DNA from: Bacteroidales bacterium
GTDB lineage: Bacteria > Bacteroidota > Bacteroidia > Bacteroidales > UBA932
Length of the DNA: 32,832 bases
Assembly (NCBI GenBank): GCA_024401745.1
Contig: JAKSKK010000023.1
Coordinates: forward strand, 1-32,832
Direction of reading: 5' to 3'
The number at the start of each line of letters is the position of its first letter. Positions within the stretch are counted from its first letter, which is position 1. Position numbers and translations under genes: made by a program. The notes beneath the pieces are model-generated. The model did no database searches and was not told the origin of the DNA. It saw only the letters and a program-made list of their open reading frames with translations. This document shows, piece by piece, positions 1 through 7,270 of this stretch.

Positions 1-168
1 CGTCTTTGCAGCCACATCAGGATGTGTTTCACAAGACCAGGAATACCAGTCATCAACAAATGACTTCAGGCCTCTGGGTGACAGATTCTCATACTTTGAG
101 AGAAACTCCTGAGCATACGCTGGGGTAAAGGCTATCGCCACTGCGACAATTAAACTTATTCTCTTCAT
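1..168 (-). CDS. Secreted protein of unknown function (N-terminal 56 residues, cut by window edge)
   Basis: An open frame begins with ATG at 168 on the minus strand and runs uninterrupted off the left edge (56 codons). It starts MKRISLIVAVAIAFTPAYAQ, a typical Sec signal peptide: two basic residues, a hydrophobic core, and a probable signal peptidase I site after AYA. The visible mature part is rich in Trp, Tyr and Ser (DDWYSWSCETHPD, residues 39-51). I do not recognise the family. The start is supported by the signal peptide and by AT-rich DNA upstream (about 180-240) that could carry a promoter. The frame is too short for most gene finders because it is truncated. Confidence 0.7.
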   Translation of the reverse strand, partial: MKRISLIVAVAIAFTPAYAQEFLSKYENLSPRGLKSFVDDWYSWSCETHPDVAAKT

Positions 169-659
169 CCGGTATAAGCAGTTACAATGCTTAAAGATAA
201 CACTACTATTTCAAAATTGGAATAAAAACTGATATGCAAAGGCTCAAACCGACTGGATTCAGCCATCTACCAGTCTGAACTATCAGGTCTTGTGTACTCA
301 GTAAGCGCGAGAGCATAAAATACGCGATATTGTGCCCCTGCAAAGCTATTTGTCCACAAATATCATAACATCGTGGAGAATCAGCGATATTTATCATAAA
401 AGCGCACGAAAATGCCCGATTTATGGAGAAAAGCTCCGTCCCGGCCATGTTCCGCTCTTCTGTATGGATTGTCGGAATAGGCGCCTTTCACATCGATGAC
501 TACTGCGGGCTGTTGCCTCGCTACGGGATTCTGCGACGCTGCTGCGCAGCAGCTTTCTGACGGGGGCTCCACCCCCGTAACGCCCCCCCCGGCTCGCGCT
601 GCTTCGCGGCAGCTCGTCTCGAACCCGAATCCGCTCCGGCAACACCCGCAGCAGTCAGC
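169..659. other. Intergenic region with GC-rich hairpin cluster; no convincing gene
   Basis: About 490 bases without a supported gene. The part at 170-400 is AT-rich and probably includes the promoter of the minus-strand gene starting at 168, although I see only near-matches to the Bacteroidota -7 box. The part at 480-660 is very different: GC-rich, with a C8 run near 583-590 and several hairpins close together. Short frames exist on both strands (for example minus 448-206 and 645-421). Their composition is explained by the hairpins, they overlap each other, and none resembles a known protein. It may be a dispersed non-coding repeat or the remnant of one. Confidence 0.5.
538..613. repeat. Cluster of three short inverted repeats
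   Basis: Three hairpins lie within 76 bases. The first is a perfect 16-base palindrome GCTGCTGCGCAGCAGC at 538-553. The second is ACGGGGG (560-566) pairing with CCCCCGT (572-578) around CTCCA. The third is GCTGCT (598-603) pairing with GGCAGC (608-613) around TCGC, with one T-G wobble. The spacing and lack of a T-run make a simple terminator unlikely. Such clusters are typical of dispersed extragenic palindromic elements, but copies elsewhere cannot be seen from here. Confidence 0.55.
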
Positions 660-691
660 AAAAAAAGCGCGTCCTATGAAAGGGCGCGCTT
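660..691 (-). terminator. Rho-independent terminator of the DUF1080/oxidoreductase operon
   Basis: Reading the minus strand, an 11-bp stem has arms at 691-681 and 675-665, with one G-T wobble and a 5-base loop. It ends in a run of seven T (666-660). It lies 21 bases beyond the stop codon of the DUF1080 gene (stop at 714-712), which is the expected place and orientation. Confidence 0.88.
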
Positions 692-711
692 ATGATAGAT
701 TTCAAATAATC

Positions 712-2955
712 TTAATCTTCAAGCTCGAGAATTCTTACATTCTTAAACTGGAGTCCGTGGCCATGGCCGCAGAATGAGATGTGACCGCGCTCGTTGAACA
801 TGCCGGGATGGTCGCGGTGGTCGACGGTGTAAGGATTCTCCTCAGCACCTTCGGGAGCCACGTTGTGACCCTGGCATGCCTCGCGGACATTGGCGTCGAC
901 GATGACCTCACCATTGACGGTCACCTTGACGTTGTCGCCCTTGACTACGATCTCCTCCTGGCTCCACTGGCCGAGAGGCTTGTGGACGATCCTCTTTGCA
1001 GGAACGACGCCATAAACGGAGCCGTGTACCTGATACTCGTGGAGGTCGGCATACATGGGAGCGTCATGGTCAAGGATCTGGCACTCGCACATTGCATCGT
1101 ATGCAGCGTCGACGTCGAACGGGGTACGGATACCCACGCCGTTGTTCACGCCTTCCTCAAGGAAACGGAACTCGAAACGATAGACGAAGTTCCTGTATTC
1201 CTTCTCGGTATAGAGGTTCCCTCCGAAGTTCGAATTGACGTTGATGGCACCGTTCACGGGAGCGTATCCCTCGATGTCACCTACCCATCCTGTGAGGTCC
1301 TTGCCGTTGAACAGGAGCACGAAGCCCTCTGCGACCTCCTCGGGAGTCAGTGCATTCACGAAAGGCTTTGACTCCTCTACGAGCTTCTTCATTGCGTCGA
1401 TTGCGTAGCCCGCATCGGCGTCACCCTTTGCAGAAGCTTTTGCATTGACTGCATTCACCTTGGCAATCACTGACTTGAATGTATCGTAGGGAACGATTCC
1501 GGCAACCTTGGGAGCCTGCTCCACGAGGATGTCGGCAACGTCCTTGGCGATCTCGGGACGGTCGATGTACTCGGCAACCTTCTCGAATGCCTTGGCATCA
1601 GTCATCCAGCCCATCTTGTCAAGCACCTTCACGAGAAGCGCATTGTCGTCGCCTGCAATGTCGAATGCCTTGGTATATTCGTCGAATTTTGAACCGCTGT
1701 AGTTCTCAACGAGCTCGAGGAATCGGGGAAGAAGTCCCTTGTTGCCGGCTGCAGCAGCCGCGAACAGAGGCTCGGCAGCATCGTAGTTGTCGATGGCGGC
1801 AAGAGCCGCGATAGCCTCGGCATCGTGTGAGCCGCCAAGGTTTGACTTGAGCAGCTCGACTGCCTCGTCACTGCCTGTTGCAGCGAGAGCGGCGAAGAAG
1901 TTCTGGGGATTTGCAGCCTTTGCGATCTGCTCGGCAATGACTGATGTCCTGTTCTCCTCGGGGAGGAAGTTGAGCACGTTCTGGAATGCATCATGGAAGT
2001 CGGCAACGTTCTCGGTTGCGCCGTCGAGCAGAGAAACCACCTGTGCAAGGTTCTTCTCAGTGACCACGCCCTTGAGAGCGCCGCGAGCGGCCTGGGCAAT
2101 GGCGTTATCGGGAGATGCAAGGCCTTCTACGACCTTTCCGAATGCGCCCTTGATGTGCCTTGTGCCTGCAAGGCCGAGAAGCTTTGCGGCATTGTCACCG
2201 GTGGCCTTCTTGAGTGCCTTGAGCACTGCGGGGCCGATATTGCCGTTGAAGCGCTGGAGCGCCTCTGTAACCTTGTCGGAAGCCTTGCCGGTCATAAGAG
2301 CGGCAACGAGGGCCTTGGCAGCCTTCTTTCCACCGATCTTGGATGCTGCGATTGCAGCGTCGCCGCAGAGATTCTCGTCAGCAGCAGCCTTCAGGTTAGA
2401 GAGGACGAGCTTGAGCTGGCTCTTGTCGCGGTTCTCGCCAATCCAGTAGATGGCGTCGCGCTGGTCGTCGATATCGAGAGCTGCGAACTCGGCAGCTGAG
2501 AGCTTGGGACGTACAGGATCCGGAGCGGTGGCGGGCTGAACCACGGGAGCGGCGTCAGCGTATGCCACAAGGCGGAGCTCCTGCTCGTAGAAAGCCTTGT
2601 TGTACTGGTCGGTGCAGGCAACGATGGCCTTTTCGAAGGCGGCCTTGACGGGCTCCACTGCATCTGCATGCTCCGGATTGGATGCATACTGTGTGAGGGC
2701 GTGGATCACGTACTCTGCCTTCTCGTTGACTGCGGCCTCGTATGGCTGCATCTTGCCGAAAAGCAGGTCGAGCGACTCGGGAGCGGTGCCCACGAGGCTC
2801 TGGATCTCAGCCTCGAGGGCCGGGATATCGTTGGTAGGAACGAGAGCCAGGACATCCTGGACGATGGTCTCGGGCTTGCGCTGCCTTGAATCCTGGGCGG
2901 ACACGACGCCTGCGGCGAGGGCCAGGAATGCTATGATTGAGAGTATCTTTTTCAT
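712..2955 (-). CDS. Secreted HEAT-repeat protein with C-terminal DUF1080 (3-keto-disaccharide hydrolase-like) domain
   Basis: This is a 747-residue protein. Residues 1-20 are a Sec signal peptide (MKKILSIIAFLALAAGVVSA). Residues about 150-500 are Ala/Leu-rich helical repeats of HEAT type, with recurring pairs such as AAKALVAAL and AAKLLGLAG. From about 543 to the end is a DUF1080 domain (PF06439, a concanavalin-like jelly roll), marked by LLFNGKDLTGW at 547-557 and by the FEFRFLEEGVNNGVGIRTP and GHISFCGHGHGLQFKNVRI regions. Some DUF1080 members cleave 3-keto-glycosides made by a partner oxidoreductase. Here the oxidoreductase gene is immediately upstream (14-base gap, same operon), which supports that role in the periplasm. 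The large HEAT insertion is longer than the bare domain (about 200-250 residues) and may hold a partner or position the enzyme. Substrate is unknown. Confidence 0.88.
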   Translation of the reverse strand: MKKILSIIAFLALAAGVVSAQDSRQRKPETIVQDVLALVPTNDIPALEAEIQSLVGTAPESLDLLFGKMQPYEAAVNEKAEYVIHALTQYASNPEHADAVEPVKAAFEKAIVACTDQYNKAFYEQELRLVAYADAAPVVQPATAPDPVRPKLSAAEFAALDIDDQRDAIYWIGENRDKSQLKLVLSNLKAAADENLCGDAAIAASKIGGKKAAKALVAALMTGKASDKVTEALQRFNGNIGPAVLKALKKATGDNAAKLLGLAGTRHIKGAFGKVVEGLASPDNAIAQAARGALKGVVTEKNLAQVVSLLDGATENVADFHDAFQNVLNFLPEENRTSVIAEQIAKAANPQNFFAALAATGSDEAVELLKSNLGGSHDAEAIAALAAIDNYDAAEPLFAAAAAGNKGLLPRFLELVENYSGSKFDEYTKAFDIAGDDNALLVKVLDKMGWMTDAKAFEKVAEYIDRPEIAKDVADILVEQAPKVAGIVPYDTFKSVIAKVNAVNAKASAKGDADAGYAIDAMKKLVEESKPFVNALTPEEVAEGFVLLFNGKDLTGWVGDIEGYAPVNGAINVNSNFGGNLYTEKEYRNFVYRFEFRFLEEGVNNGVGIRTPFDVDAAYDAMCECQILDHDAPMYADLHEYQVHGSVYGVVPAKRIVHKPLGQWSQEEIVVKGDNVKVTVNGEVIVDANVREACQGHNVAPEGAEENPYTVDHRDHPGMFNERGHISFCGHGHGLQFKNVRILELED

Positions 2956-2969
2956 GATTTTCTAGCTGA

Positions 2970-4265
2970 TTAATCCATTGACCATCCGTTGAACATAGGC
3001 TGATTGAGCAGCAGGTTGGCTGCAGTGTCGCCGATGAAGGTTTCCGTCTTCGGGTCGAAGTTGAGGGTTCTGCCGAGCCTGAGGGCGATGACGCCCATGT
3101 TCACTACGGTAGAGCTGTGATAGCCGTTCTTCTCGTCGAGCGCGAAGTTGCGGCGCTCGCGTACGCACTGGATGAAGTCGGTGTTGCGTGCAGGGGGATC
3201 AGGAAGGCTGTTGATGAGCTCCATCACGTTGGGGATGGTGCACTCGAAGCCCTTGTATACCTTGCCGAGAGGTCCCTCGATGTAGGGAACCTTGCCCTTG
3301 CTCTCGTATCCCTCGCCCTCGAGGATGATCTTGCATCCGTCCTCGTAGGTGTAGGTGATGCTGCGCCAGGTGCCTACTGCATCGGGGTGCTGCAGAGGAG
3401 CGTCCACCTCGACCTTTACAGGGAAGGTGTCGTCCTTGCCGAGGATGTACTGCACGGGGTCGATATAGTGCTGGCCCATGTCGGCGAGTCCACCGCCGTC
3501 ATAGTCCCAGTAGCCGCGGAAGGTGCCGTGGGTACGGTGTGCGTTATAAGGCTTCTTGGGTGCGGGTCCGAGCCACATGTCGTAGTCGAGGCATGCGGGA
3601 ACGGGCTGTGTGGGAAGATTGGTCTTGCCTATCCAGAAGAACTTCCATGCGAAGCCGGTTGCACCGGAGATGCGCACGGTGAGAGGCCAGCCGAGGCTGC
3701 CGCTCATCACGAGTTTCTTGAGGGGCTCCACTGTGGTGCCGAGGCCGTAGAAGGTGTCGGTGAAGCGGAACCAGGTGTCGAGACGGAAGATGTTGCCGTT
3801 GCGCTTGACGGCCTCCATCACGCGCTTGCCCTCGCCGATGGTACGGGTCATGGGCTTCTCGCAGAAGATGTCCTTGCCGGCATTAGCGGCCTCGACGGCC
3901 ATCAGACCATGCCAGTGAGGAGGTGTTGCGATGTGCACGATGTCGACGTTCGGGTCGTGAACGAGGTCACGCCAGTCGGTGTAGGTCTTGCAGGTCTCGC
4001 CGAACCTGTCCTTCGCCTGCTGAACTGCGCCTGCAAGATGCTCTGCATCGCAGTCGCACAGAGAGACGAGGCGGCAGTTCTGGTCGCTGATGAAGTGCTG
4101 GTTGGAACGGCCGATGCCACCGGTACCGATGATGCCTCGGGTAAGCTGGTCACTGGGGGCGATGTATCTCTTGTCGCCTCCCATCTTGCCAAAGACGGAC
4201 CTGGGGAGAATAGTGAACAGTGCCACTGAAGCTCCCGATTTCTTGAGAAAATCTCTTCTTTCCAT
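2970..4265 (-). CDS. Gfo/Idh/MocA-family oxidoreductase with twin-arginine leader
   Basis: This 431-residue protein is a probable NAD(P)-dependent sugar dehydrogenase. The N-terminus (MERRDFLKKSGASVALFTIL) carries a twin-arginine motif, RRDFLKK, followed by a hydrophobic stretch, so it is probably exported folded with its cofactor. The Rossmann nucleotide-binding motif GTGGIG is at 47-52, the family hallmark EKP at 136-138 (IFCEKPMT), and the catalytic-type His lies in ADMGQHYID (His266). Length matches the secreted Bacteroidota branch of the family. It is the first gene of an operon with the DUF1080 protein. Known pairs of these families oxidise a glycoside at C3 and then cleave the keto-sugar. 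I infer that role from context and cannot tell the sugar. The start is fixed by the RR leader and a promoter 33 bases upstream. Confidence 0.92.
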   Translation of the reverse strand: MERRDFLKKSGASVALFTILPRSVFGKMGGDKRYIAPSDQLTRGIIGTGGIGRSNQHFISDQNCRLVSLCDCDAEHLAGAVQQAKDRFGETCKTYTDWRDLVHDPNVDIVHIATPPHWHGLMAVEAANAGKDIFCEKPMTRTIGEGKRVMEAVKRNGNIFRLDTWFRFTDTFYGLGTTVEPLKKLVMSGSLGWPLTVRISGATGFAWKFFWIGKTNLPTQPVPACLDYDMWLGPAPKKPYNAHRTHGTFRGYWDYDGGGLADMGQHYIDPVQYILGKDDTFPVKVEVDAPLQHPDAVGTWRSITYTYEDGCKIILEGEGYESKGKVPYIEGPLGKVYKGFECTIPNVMELINSLPDPPARNTDFIQCVRERRNFALDEKNGYHSSTVVNMGVIALRLGRTLNFDPKTETFIGDTAANLLLNQPMFNGWSMD

Positions 4266-4297
4266 ATTGTGATTTTTGGTTTATTGGCTATATCCAA

Positions 4298-4331
4298 CAA
4301 ATTTACAAAAGAAATTGCCATCTATGCAAAA
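4298..4331 (-). promoter_or_regulatory. Bacteroidota-type promoter for the oxidoreductase/DUF1080 operon
   Basis: On the minus strand TAAATTTG (4305-4298) matches the TAnnTTTG -7 consensus exactly, and TTTTG (4331-4327) lies 21 bases upstream as the -33 box. The start codon is at 4265, leaving a leader of roughly 25-30 bases. Confidence 0.7.
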
Positions 4332-4347
4332 TCAAGGAACATTTTTA

Positions 4348-5263
4348 ATGAAAAACAACCATATACGGACATATCTCAGCGGTGTTGATGGCCGCATGTC
4401 CTTTCCTGATTGAAGGCGTTTTGCACACAACATTGAAAAGTCTTTTCCAGGGCGTTCACTACTACAGATATCCCGCTTCATTCCCCGCAGTACTTTGGGC
4501 ATCGGATATTGCTGCTGCGGCTTATGCCGCACTCGGTCATCTTCCCAAAACGGGAGCATTGGGAGACCACCTCTTCGAGCACATCCAGGGAGGCCCCTCG
4601 GGACTCTTCCCAAAGTTCGCCAAAAGTGCGCTCACACCCCTGCCCGCATCGGAGGTCTTCTGGCAGCTTGGGATGGTGAACGCATGCCAGTACTACACCT
4701 TCGAGGCCAACGAGGCGATTGCCGACTTCCAGAAGAGCGGCAGATGCTATAAGCGCCTGGCGCAGACCAACATAGTCAACTACGACTACGACGTCGCACG
4801 CAAGTATCTTCACGCCCTGGAGCACACCCTGTTCTACCGTGGATGGGCAAGGAAGACCATAGCTATGCTGAAGGATGAAACTTCAATAGATTCCGACCCT
4901 GACTACAGCTTGAGACGTAACCTCAGGAGCCACGGAAAGGACGAGATCTACAACGAGGACAGAATAGATGTCCTGCTCGGATATCTGGTCGACGAGAACC
5001 CCTCCAACACCTTGGCGATGGACTATCTGCTGTGCTACGAACTCCTCGACAAGAATCTGAACAATTTCTGGTACTACCTCCAGAACTACAAGGGCGGGCA
5101 TCTGCCCAGATATTACCAGGAAGGCGTGATGATGATGTGGATAGACAACGGAATGTCGCTGCAACACCTTCTGGTTCCACGCCCTTTACAACTGATTTCT
5201 GCACATTTTTCGCAAATTGAGGAGCGAATTTCCATTTTTACGTACACCCTTATGTGCGCGTGA
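4348..5263 (+). pseudogene. Degenerate DUF6057-family membrane-protein gene (N-terminal half lost, frameshifted)
   Basis: The frame at 4382-5263 (GTG start) encodes 293 residues that align by eye with the C-terminal half of the intact DUF6057 protein at 14529-16025. Matches include RLAQTNIVNYDYDVARKYL versus RLAEANLVIGDFEGAEKYL, TLFYRGWA versus SFIYREWA, and MDYLLCYELL versus LDYLLCTDII. The membrane-spanning first half expected of the family is missing. A plausible original start, ATG at 4348 (MKNNHIRTYLS), is in a different frame and stops quickly. At the 3' end, near 5155, another frame (NVAATPSG, ending at 5220) looks more natural than the read-through tail, which implies a second shift. 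The gene therefore looks dead. It could alternatively be a short soluble relative, but the two frame changes argue against that. Confidence 0.65.
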
Positions 5264-5265
5264 AC

Positions 5266-5273
5266 TAATTTTG
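5266..5273 (+). promoter_or_regulatory. Candidate -7 box for the phosphatase-SusCD operon
   Basis: TAATTTTG matches the Bacteroidota TAnnTTTG consensus and lies 55 bases before the ATG at 5329. No good -33 TTTG box is seen at the usual distance (only a T-rich TTTTTACG at 5235-5242). It is either a weak or an activator-dependent promoter. It directly follows the end of the broken DUF6057 gene. Confidence 0.4.
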
Positions 5274-5328
5274 TGGCGCAATATACTACATACGCAGTAT
5301 CTTAAACACAAAAAGTAACAGCCAAGAA

Positions 5329-7269
5329 ATGAAGTTCCTTACCAGATTGGCAGCCTTTGCAGCTGCAATCCTCGCCTCTGCGGCAGTGAGTGCCCAGACC
5401 CCGATGCTCATCCATTCCCACAACGACTACGACCGTAACGTCCCCTTCTATCAGGCTTACGCCCAGGGTGTTGCCTCAGTGGAGGCAGACGTGTACTACA
5501 ACGACGGCAAGATGCTCGTAGCCCACAACTGGGAGGATGTCAAGGAGTATAAGTCTCTCGAGTCACACTACCTGAACCCCATAGCGACGCTGTACCGCCA
5601 GAACGGAGGCCACATCTACAAGGATGCGTCAAAGCCCCTCCAGCTCCTCGTGGACATCAAGGAGGACACCGAGCCTTCTCTGTCAAGGATCATCGAGATC
5701 ATCGAGGGCAGCTACCTCGACGTGTTCGGCACCAAGGGCGTCACCCTCGTGATCACCGGCAACCGTCCGGAGCCCAAGGATTTCTGCAAGTACCCCGAGT
5801 GGGTGATGTTCGACGGCAAGCTCGAGCTCGAGTACACTCCCGCACAGCTTGAGCGCGTAGCCCTCATCAGCGAGTGCTTCAGCGACTATGCAGGCTGGAA
5901 CGGCAAGGGCTCCCTCATTCCCGAGCAGGAGGCCGCAGTCAGGGCAGCCATAGCAAAGGCTCATGCAATGGGCAAGACCATACGCTTCTGGGGCGGTCCC
6001 GAGACCACCACAGCGTACTACACCTTCTACAACTTCGGCATCGACTGGTTCAACACCGACTATCCCGAGCTCTGCGCCAACTTCTTCTCGAAGTGGGGAG
6101 ACAAGAACTTCCAGATCGGCGTAGCCAACATGGGAGGCGAAGGCGTATCCGGCACCAGCAAGCTTGACAAGGTCACCCGCAACTTCGCCGGCTTCCAGCA
6201 CAGCAAGCTCCAGCTCAGCCAGCCCATCTCAGTCTACACTCCCACCTACAGGAACGACGGCGCTCCCAAGAAGATCAAGAACGTCATCTACATGATCGGC
6301 GACGGCATGGGCATGAACCAGGTGGAGGCAGGCTACTTCGCAAACAAGGGCCTCACCGTGATGAACATAAAGAGCCTCGGCTTCATCACCAACCACGCCA
6401 AGGATCAGTTCACCACCGACTCTGCAGCAGGCGGCAGCGCACTCGCAACCGGCAAGAAGCACTCCAACCGCCACATCGCTGCTGACGACGAGGGCAACCC
6501 CTACCCTTCACTGACCGACTTCTTCAAGGAGCAGGGCAAGGCCACCGGCGTGCTCACTCTCGGGCACATGGTAGATGCCACTCCTACCGCATTCTACGGC
6601 CACAACGTGGAGCGTGACGACTCCGACGACCTCACCGCCGACATCCTCGACTGCAACGCCGACATCATCTGCGGCTGCGGCATGGGCGACTTCGTCCGCC
6701 GCCATGACGGCCGTACCAACCTTCTCGGCGAGCTCAAGGAAGATGGCTTCAGCATCATCGAGGACTACGCACAGATCGACGAGCAGACCGGCAAGGTCAT
6801 CTGCATCGACAGGCGCATGGACGACTCTGCAAACGAGCAGAACATCACCCTCCTCGCAGACGCCACCAGGGAGACCATCTCACAGCTCCAGAAGATGGAC
6901 AGCAAGAACAAGGGATTCTTCCTCATGGTCGAGGGAGCGAAGATCGACTACGCAGGCCACTCCATGTGTCTGCCAGGTTCCATCCTCGAGATGCTCAGCT
7001 TCGACCTCGCCATCCAGGAAGCTCTCAAGTTCGCCGACCAGAACGGCGAGACGCTTGTGATCATCACCGCTGACCATGAGACCGGCGGCATGGTGATCCT
7101 CGACGGAGATGAGGAGACCGGCCGCGTGATGGGTCTCTACTTCGGTAACGACCACACTCCCACCATGCTGCCCGTATTCGCATACGGTCCTCACTCAAAC
7201 GACTTCCAGGGTGTGTACAAGAACACCGACATAGCCGACAAGATCCGCAAACTCACAAAAAAGAAATAG
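5329..7269 (+). CDS. Secreted fusion of a GDPD/PI-PLC-like phosphodiesterase domain and an alkaline phosphatase domain
   Basis: This is a 646-residue protein. Residues 1-22 are a Sec signal peptide. Residues about 25-260 resemble the glycerophosphodiester phosphodiesterase/PI-PLC barrel: HSHNDYDR (His29, His31, Asn32), VEADV (Glu52, Asp54) and VAHNW (His66) fit the metal and catalytic positions. Residues about 315-646 are an alkaline phosphatase: metal Asp in IGDGMG (Asp325), nucleophile in TTDSAAGGSALATG (Ser365), EGAKIDYAGH (Glu535, Asp540, His544), TADHETGG (Asp582, His583) and DHT (His609). Both domains keep their key residues, so one protein could open a phosphodiester and then remove the remaining phosphomonoester in the periplasm. 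It heads an operon with a glycosidase (1-base gap), a sugar kinase and SusCD, which suggests a phosphate-bearing glycan. Substrate is inferred only. Confidence 0.9.
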   Translation: MKFLTRLAAFAAAILASAAVSAQTPMLIHSHNDYDRNVPFYQAYAQGVASVEADVYYNDGKMLVAHNWEDVKEYKSLESHYLNPIATLYRQNGGHIYKDASKPLQLLVDIKEDTEPSLSRIIEIIEGSYLDVFGTKGVTLVITGNRPEPKDFCKYPEWVMFDGKLELEYTPAQLERVALISECFSDYAGWNGKGSLIPEQEAAVRAAIAKAHAMGKTIRFWGGPETTTAYYTFYNFGIDWFNTDYPELCANFFSKWGDKNFQIGVANMGGEGVSGTSKLDKVTRNFAGFQHSKLQLSQPISVYTPTYRNDGAPKKIKNVIYMIGDGMGMNQVEAGYFANKGLTVMNIKSLGFITNHAKDQFTTDSAAGGSALATGKKHSNRHIAADDEGNPYPSLTDFFKEQGKATGVLTLGHMVDATPTAFYGHNVERDDSDDLTADILDCNADIICGCGMGDFVRRHDGRTNLLGELKEDGFSIIEDYAQIDEQTGKVICIDRRMDDSANEQNITLLADATRETISQLQKMDSKNKGFFLMVEGAKIDYAGHSMCLPGSILEMLSFDLAIQEALKFADQNGETLVIITADHETGGMVILDGDEETGRVMGLYFGNDHTPTMLPVFAYGPHSNDFQGVYKNTDIADKIRKLTKKK

Positions 7270-7270
7270 C

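Noticed and set aside
206-448. Minus-strand 80-codon frame upstream of the left-edge gene
   Set aside because: No family resemblance, no clear start signal, and it overlaps other short frames in the hairpin-rich gap; kept only as part of the intergenic description.
496-777. Plus-strand 93-codon frame across the hairpin cluster and terminator
   Set aside because: It runs through the terminator stem and into the 3' end of the DUF1080 gene; Ala/Pro-rich low-complexity translation.
3117-4229. Long plus-strand open frame (370 codons) opposite the oxidoreductase gene
   Set aside because: It lies antisense to a gene with clear family motifs; the frame stays open because of strong third-position GC bias and has no recognisable domain.
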